Shown piece by piece: positions 1 through 7,833 of a stretch of 39,767 nucleotides of DNA. Origin of the DNA: an uncultured Desulfobulbaceae bacterium (GTDB lineage Bacteria; Desulfobacterota; Desulfobulbia; Desulfobulbales; BM004); the NCBI GenBank assembly GCA_947259115.1, contig CAMYKS010000024.1, positions 1 to 39,767 on the forward strand, given 5' to 3'. Positions within the stretch are counted from its first letter, which is position 1. Each line of letters starts with the position of its first letter. The notes beneath the pieces were generated by a model, which was not told where the DNA came from, did not search any database, and was given only the letters and a program-made list of their open reading frames with translations. The translations under genes and the position numbers were made by a program.

Positions 1-894
1 CAGGGCGACCGTCTCATGTGGTGGCCGAACATGCTGCCCGAAAACTGGGGTATGCTGCTCTTCACCCAGAAAATCGTTGAAAACGATGCAGCAAGAACGG
101 TGAGTGACAGTGATACTGACGGTTACTACGTCGACCTGAGCTACAAAGCCAGCTTCGGTAAGACAATCGGTGCCGTCTGGGCCGTAAGGAATGCCACCAT
201 CGAAGTTGATGATGATCCTCTTATCACCACCCAGTTAAGGCTCTACGGTAACTATACCTTTGGCAGCTTCGGCCTGGAGTACGAGGTCAACTATGACTTC
301 GGTGACGGCCCGCCCGAACCGGGATTTGACGATGCATCAGACCGAAGCGCTTTAGGTGTTGCGGTTGACGGCAGCTGGAAGATGCAGGACTGGACATTCG
401 GCGGGTTGTTCTTCATGCAGACAGGTGATGACGATCCCACCGACAACGACTCCGAGGCTATGTTTAGATCAGCCGCCGGTGTTGGTAAGGACTACAACCC
501 CTACCAGATCATGACCGGTGACTACATGAACCTGCTGAACTGCGACAATCCGTTAAGTATTGGTGCAGGCAACGGCGGTTGTAACCCGATCTTCTTCGAG
601 CAGGGTTCATCCGGCGTCTGGTCACTTGGCGCCTATACCAAGTACGCCATGTCTCCGCGTCTGTCCTTTTCCGGTGAAGTCGGCTACTTTGCAGCCACCG
701 ATGAAGGTGACGGATTTGATGATGAAATGGGATGGGAATTTGGTGTTGGCATGGGTTACAAGATCATGGATAACCTGAACTACAATGCCCACTTCTCCTA
801 CCTGAAAACCGGTGACTTCTTTGAGGGTGCCAATGGCGCAACTGATACTGAAGACGTTTACCTGTTGGCCCATGCACTCAGCATGAAGTTCTAA
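1..894 (+). CDS. Outer-membrane beta-barrel (porin-like) protein, 3' part
   Basis: The frame is open from the first base, so the gene begins upstream of the window; the first internal ATG is at 16 but is probably not the start. The visible ~297 residues have the alternating polar/aromatic pattern of transmembrane beta-strands, many Gly-Asp-rich turns, and a C-terminal Phe (ending SMKF), the usual C-terminal signal recognised by the BAM assembly machinery. There is one Cys pair (LNCDNP and NGGCNP) that could form a loop disulfide. The likely role is a channel or porin of the outer membrane; the substrate cannot be told. A strong intrinsic terminator follows 46 bases after the stop, so this is the end of its transcription unit. 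It could be another barrel family; the barrel assignment itself is firm, the porin function is inferred. Confidence 0.75.
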   Translation, partial: QGDRLMWWPNMLPENWGMLLFTQKIVENDAARTVSDSDTDGYYVDLSYKASFGKTIGAVWAVRNATIEVDDDPLITTQLRLYGNYTFGSFGLEYEVNYDFGDGPPEPGFDDASDRSALGVAVDGSWKMQDWTFGGLFFMQTGDDDPTDNDSEAMFRSAAGVGKDYNPYQIMTGDYMNLLNCDNPLSIGAGNGGCNPIFFEQGSSGVWSLGAYTKYAMSPRLSFSGEVGYFAATDEGDGFDDEMGWEFGVGMGYKIMDNLNYNAHFSYLKTGDFFEGANGATDTEDVYLLAHALSMKF

Positions 895-939
895 TTTCAG
901 TATCATTACGTAACGAAATTAGATAGACCAAGCACAACA

Positions 940-980
940 AACCCCCTGCAGGATTTTCCTGCAGGGGGTTTTTATTTTTT
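940..980 (+). terminator. Intrinsic terminator after the beta-barrel gene
   Basis: A 14-bp perfect stem (AACCCCCTGCAGGA paired with TCCTGCAGGGGGTT) with a TTT loop is followed by a T-rich tract at 969-980. This is a textbook Rho-independent terminator on the plus strand. Confidence 0.93.
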
Positions 981-984
981 AATA

Positions 985-1004
985 GGTTTCCAGGGGTCAA
1001 GGGG
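985..1004 (+). repeat. GGGGTCAAGG-family dispersed repeat, copy 1
   Basis: The sequence GGTTTCCAGGGGTCAAGGGG is one of at least six intergenic copies of a short dispersed repeat. The others are near 4138-4155, 4192-4219, 4453-4486 (inverted), 9330-9364 and 34364-34383. None lies inside a coding region. Confidence 0.6.
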
Positions 1005-1024
1005 CAAAGTTTCCAGTATGATTT

Positions 1025-1053
1025 CTGGGGACAGAATTGAATTCTGTCCCCAG
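1025..1053. repeat. 29-bp near-perfect palindrome
   Basis: The arms CTGGGGACAGAATT (1025-1038) and its exact complement (1040-1053) flank a single central G. The palindrome sits 29 bases upstream of the acyltransferase start. It could be a REP-like extragenic palindrome or a binding site; there is no T-run, so it is not a terminator. Confidence 0.7.
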
Positions 1054-1082
1054 GCCTTTAATACAAATAAACTTATATTTAT

Positions 1083-1967
1083 ATGAAGAAACTGTCACAT
1101 TTCCTCCAATACGCAGCACTGCGGTCTGTTTTTTTCATCTTTGCCATCCTGCCCTTAAATTTTACATACAGATTGGCTAAGGGCTTGGGCTCTCTGGTTT
1201 ATCATATGGGCTTCAGGAAACAGATCGTCCTTGATAATCTGCAAATTGCCTTTGATGCTGAAAAAACCTCTGCTGAACTGACTGAACTGGCACGCCAAAC
1301 ATACCGGAATATTGCCATGAGCTTTATCGAACTGATGATTGCTCCAAAGCTGATCGACAGCGTCCTGCAGATGATAGAGGTGAAACATATTGAAGTAGTA
1401 AAAAGGCTGCTGAAAAAAGGGGGCGGCCTGATCATGGTTTCCGGCCATCTGGGCAACTGGGAGCTCCAGGGTGCGGCAGCGGCGGCCATTATCAATTCCA
1501 CTATTACAGTTGCTGCCACCAAACAATCAAACCCATACATTGACCGTTTTATCACCCGGCGCAGAAACGACCTGGGAATGCAGGTGGCCGGTTCCAAGGG
1601 CGCCAGGAAGCTTTTGCTTAGAGCCCTGAAAAACCATGAAGCTATCGGCCTGGTCGCGGACCAGAATGCCGGCCGGGATGCGGTGTTTGTCAATTTTTTT
1701 GGAAAACAGGCTGCCACCCAACCGGGCCCGGCTCAACTGGCCTTAAAGTATAAAGTTCCGATTCTTGTAGGAGCAGCAATCCGCTCCGGGCCTGGAAAAT
1801 TCAAGATCCTGCACCAGGAAGTGGAAATACTGGATGCTGACACGGTGGAGTCACTCACCCAGCGGCATGTCAAGGTACTGGAAGGCTTTATCCGGCAGTA
1901 CCCGGAGCAGTATTTCTGGCTCCACAGGAGGTGGAAGAGAAGACCGGAGGGGGAATTGTCTATATGA
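1083..1967 (+). CDS. LpxL/HtrB-like lipid A acyltransferase
   Basis: This 294-residue protein has the layout of the LpxL/HtrB/MsbB acyltransferases: an N-terminal hydrophobic segment (about residues 12-40), then the catalytic HxxxxE motif in SGHLGNWE (His122, Glu127), a KxxNPY block (KQSNPYID) and a DQN motif near residue 200, ending in the WLHRRWKRRP signature typical of the family. Such enzymes add secondary acyl chains to lipid A at the inner membrane from acyl-ACP. The length matches the family. ATG at 1083 is chosen because the hydrophobic anchor follows directly; no clear Shine-Dalgarno is visible. It stands alone between an upstream terminator and an unrelated downstream gene. Which acyl chain it adds, and whether it acts on lipid A or on another lipid, cannot be decided here. 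Confidence 0.88.
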   Translation: MKKLSHFLQYAALRSVFFIFAILPLNFTYRLAKGLGSLVYHMGFRKQIVLDNLQIAFDAEKTSAELTELARQTYRNIAMSFIELMIAPKLIDSVLQMIEVKHIEVVKRLLKKGGGLIMVSGHLGNWELQGAAAAAIINSTITVAATKQSNPYIDRFITRRRNDLGMQVAGSKGARKLLLRALKNHEAIGLVADQNAGRDAVFVNFFGKQAATQPGPAQLALKYKVPILVGAAIRSGPGKFKILHQEVEILDADTVESLTQRHVKVLEGFIRQYPEQYFWLHRRWKRRPEGELSI

Positions 1968-2004
1968 GAAACTGTTGAAGATTAATAGAAGAATTGGGAT
2001 AAAA

Positions 2005-2037
<33 letters not shown>

Positions 2038-2067
2038 AAAAAGGATAATTTACTTAATTATTATACA

Positions 2068-2427
2068 ATGAAAAATTTCAAGGATCTGCAAGTCTGGCAG
2101 AAAGCACACCAGTTGACTTTATCAGTATATAAAAATACCAAGAATTTTCCTCTTGATGAAAAGTATGGACTGACAAGCCAGATGCGACGCTCAGCTTCTT
2201 CTATTGCAGCAAATATTGCTGAAGGCTGTGGCAGAAATGGTGATGCGGAACTTGCCCGCTATCTCCAGATAGCAATGGGATCTGCCAGTGAGCTTGAATA
2301 CCACATCCTGCTTGCCCATGACCTTAAAATTCTTGAAACGAACTCCAACAACAAGTTAACTGATAGGGTACTAGAAGTTAAAAAAATGCTCGCATCGCTT
2401 ATTAAAAAGCTGAGAGCTGAACGCTGA
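2068..2427 (+). CDS. Four-helix-bundle protein (23S rRNA intervening-sequence protein family)
   Basis: This 119-residue protein begins MKNFKDLQVWQKAHQL and contains the family core: F-x-DLxVWQKA at the N-terminus, FPxDEKYGLTSQMRRSA in the middle, and SIAANIAEGCGR followed by ARYLQIAMGSASELEYHILLA. These are the hallmarks of the bacterial IVS-encoded / S23 four-helix-bundle family (related in fold to Avd of diversity-generating retroelements). The biochemical role of the family is unresolved; the fold is a basic helical bundle that forms oligomers. The start is the ATG at 2068, because the frame upstream of it runs through the heptad repeats and the acyltransferase gene. The last codons are themselves part of the right-hand repeat arm. 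It converges on gspE with only 15 bases between stops. It is not part of either neighbouring operon and looks like a self-contained insertion. Confidence 0.9.
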   Translation: MKNFKDLQVWQKAHQLTLSVYKNTKNFPLDEKYGLTSQMRRSASSIAANIAEGCGRNGDAELARYLQIAMGSASELEYHILLAHDLKILETNSNNKLTDRVLEVKKMLASLIKKLRAER

Positions 2428-2438
2428 TCGCTAATAGC
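2409..2438 (+). repeat. Inverted heptad repeat, 3' flank of the four-helix gene
   Basis: In reverse complement this reads GCTATTA, GCGATCA, GCGTTCA, GCTCTCA, GC: four degenerate heptads matching the GCGGTCA array at 2006-2037. It overlaps the last seven codons of the four-helix gene and ends just before the gspE stop. The two arms could pair to close a loop of about 370 nt in RNA. Confidence 0.8.
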
Positions 2439-2442
2439 TTCT

Positions 2443-4128
2443 TTATTGCTCTGTCACCCGGAACACTTCCTCGATAGTTGTGACACCTTCCAGAACCTTG
2501 CGGGCACCGTCCCTGCGCAGGCTGATCATGCCGTGCTCAACGCCTACTTTCTTGATGGCATTGGCATCCGAAGTCCGCAGAATGGTGGTCTTTATATCAT
2601 CATTCATAAGCAGCAGTTCAAAAATACCCTCACGGCCTCTGTGGCCTGTCTGCAAGCAGTCCGGACACCCCTTGTCCCGGTAAATGGTATTCCCATTGAG
2701 CATTTCCGGTGTGATACCGATGCTTTGCAGTGATTCCTGATCCGGTTCAATCGGTTCACGGCAGGTCTTGCACAGCCTGCGCACAAGCCGCTGGGCCAGA
2801 ATGGCGTTCACCGAGGAGGTTACCAGAAACGGTTCTATCCCCATATCGATCAAGCGCGTGACGGCACTGGAAGAATCATTGGTATGCAGGGTTGAAAACA
2901 CGAGGTGGCCGGTCAGGGCCGCCTGGATAGCAATTTCGGCGGTTTCCAGATCACGGATCTCACCGACCAGGATAACATCGGGATCCTGCCTGACAATGGA
3001 ACGGAGCCCATTGGCAAAGGTGAGGTTGATCTTGGGGTTGACCTGCACCTGGCCGATACCCTCCATCTGGTACTCAATCGGGTCTTCCACCGTAATGATA
3101 TTGATATCCGTATTGTTAATAGTACTCAGGGCTGCATAAAGGGTTGTCGTCTTGCCGCTGCCTGTGGGCCCTGTGACCAGCATAATACCATGGGCTGAAT
3201 GGATGAGATTATTGAAGAGCTTCAGTCTCTCGGGAGTCATGCCAAGGTCGGTCAGTTTAAGCAGAACGCTTGATTTATCGAGCAACCTGAGCACAACACG
3301 CTCGCCGTATGCGGTCGGCAGGGTGGATACCCGGACATCAACGTTTTTGTCGGCAATACGAATTTCGGTCCTACCGTCCTGGGGCAACCTTTTTTCAGCT
3401 ATGTTAAGCTTGGCCATGATCTTGATGCGCGAAACAAGGGTGCTTTGTATATGGCCCGGTGGGGAAAACATATCGTAGAGGATACCGTCAACCCGCTGCC
3501 GGATTGCCAGCCTGTTCTTGAAAGGTTCGATATGGATATCACTGGCTCCAGCGCGGACCGCCTGGGAGAACATGAGATTCACCAGCTTGATTACAGGGGC
3601 ATCACTGGTGTCGTCCAGGAGATCACCGGTTTCCTCTATGGCAGAGATAATGAGATCAGGATCCTCTTCGTGCAGGTCCTGGATCACCTCCTCTGCTGTA
3701 TCCCGTCTGATATCATAAGAGAAACTTATGGCATTGAGAATTGCGTGCAGCGGCCCCACCATAATTTGCGCCTCATCCCATTCAAGGAGTTGGCACAGTT
3801 CATCCTGGGCCTGGAACAGGAAGGGGTCGTAGACCACCAGGCTGTTGATATCTTTACCGGCCAGGGGGATCATTTTAAATTTCTTGAGAAATTGGATGGG
3901 GACCTTGTCGGTAAAATCCGTATTGATTTCAGAAGGCAGGGAGGGTGTAAATTCCAAAGCAAGCTGTTGGCTTAAGGCCCTGGCCAGATCGACCTCCTGA
4001 ATTGCCTTCTGGTGCAGCAGGATCTCCCCGACCCTGCCGCCTTTTTCCTTTTGGATTTCAAGGCCTTTATCCAGACTCTCCTGGTTCAGCTCTGAAATTT
4101 CAAGCAGTATTTCACCGATTAATTGCAT
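2443..4128 (-). CDS. gspE: Type II secretion ATPase GspE
   Basis: This 561-residue protein is a GspE/PulE/PilB secretion ATPase. It has an N-terminal MshEN-like domain (MQLIGEILLEISELNQESLD...), then the N2 region, an intact Walker A (GPTGSGKT, residues 320-327), an Asp box (EDPIEY), Walker B (DPDVILVGEIRD), a His box (LTGHLVFSTLHTND), and a four-Cys zinc site (C453-x2-C456, C488-x2-C491) typical of GspE and PilB. It powers pseudopilus assembly from the cytoplasmic face, docking on GspL. The position as last gene of a GspC-N cluster makes GspE preferable to PilB. It is separated from gspD by a 359-base gap full of repeats, so it may have its own promoter or depend on readthrough. The start codon is the ATG at 4128. 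Confidence 0.95.
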   Translation of the reverse strand: MQLIGEILLEISELNQESLDKGLEIQKEKGGRVGEILLHQKAIQEVDLARALSQQLALEFTPSLPSEINTDFTDKVPIQFLKKFKMIPLAGKDINSLVVYDPFLFQAQDELCQLLEWDEAQIMVGPLHAILNAISFSYDIRRDTAEEVIQDLHEEDPDLIISAIEETGDLLDDTSDAPVIKLVNLMFSQAVRAGASDIHIEPFKNRLAIRQRVDGILYDMFSPPGHIQSTLVSRIKIMAKLNIAEKRLPQDGRTEIRIADKNVDVRVSTLPTAYGERVVLRLLDKSSVLLKLTDLGMTPERLKLFNNLIHSAHGIMLVTGPTGSGKTTTLYAALSTINNTDINIITVEDPIEYQMEGIGQVQVNPKINLTFANGLRSIVRQDPDVILVGEIRDLETAEIAIQAALTGHLVFSTLHTNDSSSAVTRLIDMGIEPFLVTSSVNAILAQRLVRRLCKTCREPIEPDQESLQSIGITPEMLNGNTIYRDKGCPDCLQTGHRGREGIFELLLMNDDIKTTILRTSDANAIKKVGVEHGMISLRRDGARKVLEGVTTIEEVFRVTEQ

Positions 4129-4487
4129 TTTTATTTAGGTTTCAAGGGGTCAAGGTTTATCGGTATACAAAACTGCCGATGATTGACACAAGGTTTCGAG
4201 GTTTCGAGAGGTCAAGGGGCAATATCAATAAAAAATTCAAAATTGGGACTTTTCCTCATCACTCCAGTACTCCATCACTCCAAAATTCCTGTTTGTCTGT
4301 CTGTAAATCATCAGCCCCAAATCTTCTTCTCCTTTCGTATAACGACAATTTCATAAGCTGACAATGTTCTGCAGTCTTTTATAGCGACAAAAATCACTAT
4401 CACACTGAGGAGACAAGTTATGAAAAGTCAGGCGCCAAATATAATATGTTACCCTTGAAACCTGGGAACCTTGGCCCCTCGACCCCT
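4129..4487. other. Repeat-filled gap between gspD and gspE
   Basis: I see no gene here. The gap holds GGGGTCAAGG-family copies at 4138-4155 and 4192-4219 and an inverted one at 4453-4486; a complete minus-strand hairpin-repeat unit at 4154-4187; CACTCC-type words around 4260-4280; a TGTCTGTCTGT stretch followed by AAATCATCAG at about 4290-4312; and degenerate pieces resembling the 3' half of the hairpin repeat (TTTCGTATAACG, TTCATAAGCTG) at 4335-4362. The same words recur in the gspK-gspJ gap. Confidence 0.7.
4154..4187 (-). repeat. Single AATC-hairpin repeat unit (minus strand)
   Basis: Read on the minus strand this is GTC, the linker AATC, then a 22-nt hairpin with arms ATCGG/CCGAT and an inner loop containing AGTTTTGTA, then AAACC. 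It matches the last unit of the array at 12348-12378 in linker, loop and trailing AAACC, but its arm is ATCGG/CCGAT where that one is ATCAG/CTGAT, a compensatory base-pair change. Confidence 0.8.
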
Positions 4488-6689
4488 TTACTTTATCTCT
4501 ATCGGCTCCATATGTTCCCCATCGATGTGACCTTCATTTTTAATGGTCGAAGGGACATGTCTTGATTTCAGGACTTCCCTGGTATTTTCTTTATACTTGA
4601 ATGTATCATCTTCCCATCCGGTTTCATGGTGGTAATTGGCATGGTCCCGTTTTTCCTTGGTCACCGCAAACGCCTCACCCGGATTACGGATTATTCTGGG
4701 TGTAATGAAGATATAAAGGTTCACCCTGCGCACAATCTGGGACTCGGACTTGAAGAGCCAGCCGAGGCCGGGTATATTTCCCAGCACCGGCACCTTGTAT
4801 TGACCATCCTGCACATCATCACCAATGATACCGCCAATCACCAGGGTACTATTGTCCTCGACAATAACCGTGGTCTGGGCCGAGCGTTTGTAGGTGGTCG
4901 GCGTATTGGTCAGCAACGCCACAGTTTCATTCTTGAGCTTGATGGTTTCCACAAACAGCTGCAGCCGGACCACATTCTCCTGGTTTATCTGCGGCGTGAT
5001 CTTCAGGGTCACCCCGACATCCTTGTACTCGTAGTTGGTATAATCCTGGTTCGCGGACGTTTCGTTCCTGCTCGTTATATAGGGCACGTTCTCACCCACC
5101 TGGATCTCTGCTTCTTCGTTGTCAGTGGTAAGAATCTGCGGCGTTGAGACGATATGCACGTCATCATCCTTTTTATAGGCATTCAAAACGGCTGCCAGGG
5201 ACGGGAAGGTTACACCGTTGATCTCGATGGTGTCGGTGACAAATCCCAGCGAAAACCCCTTGGGAAGATTGGGGTTGTCAAGGCCCGGCACAACACTTGA
5301 ATCACTGCCGCGGGATGCTCCGAAGACAAGGCCGTCGCCACCGTTAATGGTCTCCGCGCCCCGCCACTCAACGCCTACCGCAAATTCCTTGTCAGCCTGG
5401 ACTTCCATGATCAAGGCCTCGAGATAGACCATGCGCCGCGGGATATCGAGCTTCTTAATGACATCCTCCAGCACTGCATAATCCGCCTTCTTAGCCGTGA
5501 TGACCAGGGAGTTTGTTGCTTTATCCGCTACAATCTGCACTTCCTTGGAAATAGTCGGCGCCTTGCCTTTCTCGGCCCCCTGGTCTGTCTTTTCAGGCAG
5601 GGCGGTCAGGACTTTTGTCAACTCTTCGGCATTGGCATGCTGCAGGTAATAAACATTAATATTGCCGCTGCCCCGTGGAATATCCTCATCAAGAATGGCT
5701 ACAAGGCTTTTTACTTTTATTGTGTCATATGCAGATGCAATGACAATAATGGAGTTGGTTCGCTCATCTGCAATGATTTTTACCTCACCCAAGGCGGGAC
5801 TTGAATCGTCGGCCTGGGCCTGGGCCGGAGTCCTCCTTCTGGTAGTTCTTGTGGTCGTTGATCGTCTAGTGGAAGAACCCTGAAAAATGGTATCCAGGGT
5901 TTTGGCCACTTCACTGGCCGTCGCAAATTCAATGGGAATTACCGTAATCTCCGAGACATTTTCCTCCACATCGATTTGCCTGATGATCTGCATGAGCCGG
6001 TCGATGTTGGAAAGCACATCCGTGACAATGAGCAGATTGGTGGCTGGATAGGCAATGACAACACTGTTCTTGGAAACAAGGGGGGTAAACAGTTTCTTCA
6101 GTTCATCCGGATCAGCATATTTCAGGGGAATCAACTGGGTGACTATTCTATCAGTTATTTCGCCGGTATCTTTCCCAAAACCCGTTTCAACGCTCTTGGA
6201 CCTGGCATCGGCAGATGGCACAATTTTGATGATTGAGCCGGCTTCAACAGTCGTAAAACCCTGGACCTCGAGGACAGATGCAAAAACCTTATAGGCTTCG
6301 TCCACAGAAATCTTGGTGGGGGAAACAATGGTCACATTGCCGCGGACAGCCTTATCTATAATAAAATTTTTACCGGTCAACTCACTGATATACTTAACAA
6401 AAAGATTTATATCTACGTTTTCAAAATCAATGGTTACATAGCGCTCAAGTGGCTCCTCATCGCTGGCATCTATCTGCTGTTCCACCTCGGTTTCAGAAAA
6501 AGATTTCTGCCCTTTGGCTTTCTCATCTGGAGGGGCAGGAACAAAAACAGGTTTGCCGCTCTCCCTTTTTTGCTTAAGTCCGAGAGGATCGTCGGCATCT
6601 GCCCCAAGCGCTGAAGAAGATCCAGCAAAAAGCCATAGGCTGACACAAACAAAACCAAGAAAAATTTTTACATGCCTGTCAATTTTCAT
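4488..6689 (-). CDS. gspD: Type II secretion secretin GspD
   Basis: This 733-residue protein is the T2SS outer-membrane secretin. It has a signal peptide (MKIDRHVKIFLGFVCVSL..., hydrophobic to about residue 29), an N0 domain (VTIDFENVDINLFVKYISELTGKNFIIDKAV), N1-N3 domains with repeated TNSLIV/TNSIIVIA-type motifs, and the C-terminal secretin core with VPVLGNIPGLGWLFKSE and LYIFITPRII. It forms the multimeric channel for folded exoproteins. A Ser/Thr/Arg-rich insertion (GSSTRRSTTTRTTRRRTPAQ, around residues 268-290) interrupts one of the N domains. After the secretin core a charged tail of about 60 residues may be the S-domain region that binds a pilotin; no pilotin gene is visible nearby. 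The start has a GGGAG Shine-Dalgarno about 10 bases upstream. gspC lies upstream, separated by about 110 bases. Confidence 0.96.
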   Translation of the reverse strand: MKIDRHVKIFLGFVCVSLWLFAGSSSALGADADDPLGLKQKRESGKPVFVPAPPDEKAKGQKSFSETEVEQQIDASDEEPLERYVTIDFENVDINLFVKYISELTGKNFIIDKAVRGNVTIVSPTKISVDEAYKVFASVLEVQGFTTVEAGSIIKIVPSADARSKSVETGFGKDTGEITDRIVTQLIPLKYADPDELKKLFTPLVSKNSVVIAYPATNLLIVTDVLSNIDRLMQIIRQIDVEENVSEITVIPIEFATASEVAKTLDTIFQGSSTRRSTTTRTTRRRTPAQAQADDSSPALGEVKIIADERTNSIIVIASAYDTIKVKSLVAILDEDIPRGSGNINVYYLQHANAEELTKVLTALPEKTDQGAEKGKAPTISKEVQIVADKATNSLVITAKKADYAVLEDVIKKLDIPRRMVYLEALIMEVQADKEFAVGVEWRGAETINGGDGLVFGASRGSDSSVVPGLDNPNLPKGFSLGFVTDTIEINGVTFPSLAAVLNAYKKDDDVHIVSTPQILTTDNEEAEIQVGENVPYITSRNETSANQDYTNYEYKDVGVTLKITPQINQENVVRLQLFVETIKLKNETVALLTNTPTTYKRSAQTTVIVEDNSTLVIGGIIGDDVQDGQYKVPVLGNIPGLGWLFKSESQIVRRVNLYIFITPRIIRNPGEAFAVTKEKRDHANYHHETGWEDDTFKYKENTREVLKSRHVPSTIKNEGHIDGEHMEPIEIK

Positions 6690-6801
6690 ATTATTAATGC
6701 TCCCGTGAAAACATCTCTCCGCTTTATATGCTTTTTATGGAGTAATTCTTATCCCTGTCTAGATAAATTGTTACTTACCAACCTGTTTTAACTTACAACT
6801 T

Positions 6802-7764
6802 TTAATCAATTTCATAGGTAAGCATTTTCTTCTGTCCCCTACGGGTGATTTCAATACTTACCTGGGATCCTGACTTGAGGCTGTTATAAAGCTGGAACGC
6901 CTCTTCAGGACTGCTCATCTGCTTGCCGTTAACACTTGCAATAATATCACCATTCATCAACCCCAGTTTATTAAAAATCGAGTCGGCCTGGATCTGGCTG
7001 ACAATGAGACCTTCCGGCTTACCCCTTCTGAAATAAGGTCGCACACGCACCTGGGTCATCAATTCATTGAGATTGTTCATGGAACTTTGTAACTCTTCCT
7101 GGGCAATAGGAATGGTTACCTCTTCAATATCTTCACTGACACCTGCCTGATCTTTACTGGCATCTGTCTGCTCATTAGGGACTGTTGCCTCATACCCAGA
7201 TGTTGCGGGGGTTCTACTTCGAGCCCGGCTGGCTCTCTTGTTTCTTTTATCCTTTCTCGAAGGAGGGCCTGGTTTTTCATCACCTTCAATCATTGTGAGG
7301 ATCTCGTCCTTTCCACCGTGGCGCAAAATAACCTTGCCCCGCAGAATCTGCCTGATCTCCGCCTCCTGAACCGAGTCGCCGACCCTGTAGATATCCTGAT
7401 TTTTCTGTCTTTGGTCTAATATAATCGCCCTGGCACTTCCGGAATCACCGGCTATAGTCCCAAGCAGAGAAAGCTTCAGGGTGGTTTCCTCCAGGGTTTC
7501 AATGGGCTCCACCACTTCAACAACCGGCGGTGGCGGCGCAACCTTTTCCGTGGCCCCGAAGATATTGCGCTCAACAATCATGCCAAATCCAGATGTAGCC
7601 GAAGACTTTGCTCCCTTCGGTTCAACATCTTTAAGTATGACCACCTTTTCCCCACCGACTCTGTGAAGTTGGATGCCAACTACACGATAAAAGGTATTCA
7701 CCACGATATACATGATGACAAAGAGGGCTAGGAGATTAAACAATATGTGAATCTGTCTCGGCAT
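6802..7764 (-). CDS. gspC: Type II secretion inner-membrane protein GspC (PDZ type)
   Basis: This 320-residue protein begins with a short cytoplasmic piece and one membrane helix (about residues 7-27), followed by the periplasmic homology region (ERNIFGATEK... TLKLSLLGTIAGDSGSARAIILD, about 65-130), which in the family contacts the secretin N0 domain. A Lys/Arg- and Thr-rich linker (KDKRNKRASRARSRTPATS) leads to a C-terminal PDZ domain (about 235-315: GLIVSQIQADSIFNKLGLMNGDIIASVNGKQM). It links the inner-membrane platform to GspD and may take part in substrate choice. No good Shine-Dalgarno is seen. gspN lies upstream across a 69-base gap. Confidence 0.93.
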   Translation of the reverse strand: MPRQIHILFNLLALFVIMYIVVNTFYRVVGIQLHRVGGEKVVILKDVEPKGAKSSATSGFGMIVERNIFGATEKVAPPPPVVEVVEPIETLEETTLKLSLLGTIAGDSGSARAIILDQRQKNQDIYRVGDSVQEAEIRQILRGKVILRHGGKDEILTMIEGDEKPGPPSRKDKRNKRASRARSRTPATSGYEATVPNEQTDASKDQAGVSEDIEEVTIPIAQEELQSSMNNLNELMTQVRVRPYFRRGKPEGLIVSQIQADSIFNKLGLMNGDIIASVNGKQMSSPEEAFQLYNSLKSGSQVSIEITRRGQKKMLTYEID

Positions 7765-7833
7765 TTTGTATTATTTATGCAGCTTATTTTTCGCCAAGGT
7801 TACCTGATAACATTGGCCTGTTTCATTATCGTT

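Noticed and set aside
2068..2427. Diversity-generating retroelement (the four-helix gene as Avd)
   Set aside because: No reverse transcriptase, template repeat or variable target gene is visible nearby; the closer match is the IVS-encoded family.
3445..3975. A 176-codon plus-strand gene inside gspE
   Set aside because: It is the complement of conserved ATPase sequence and has no protein-family features.
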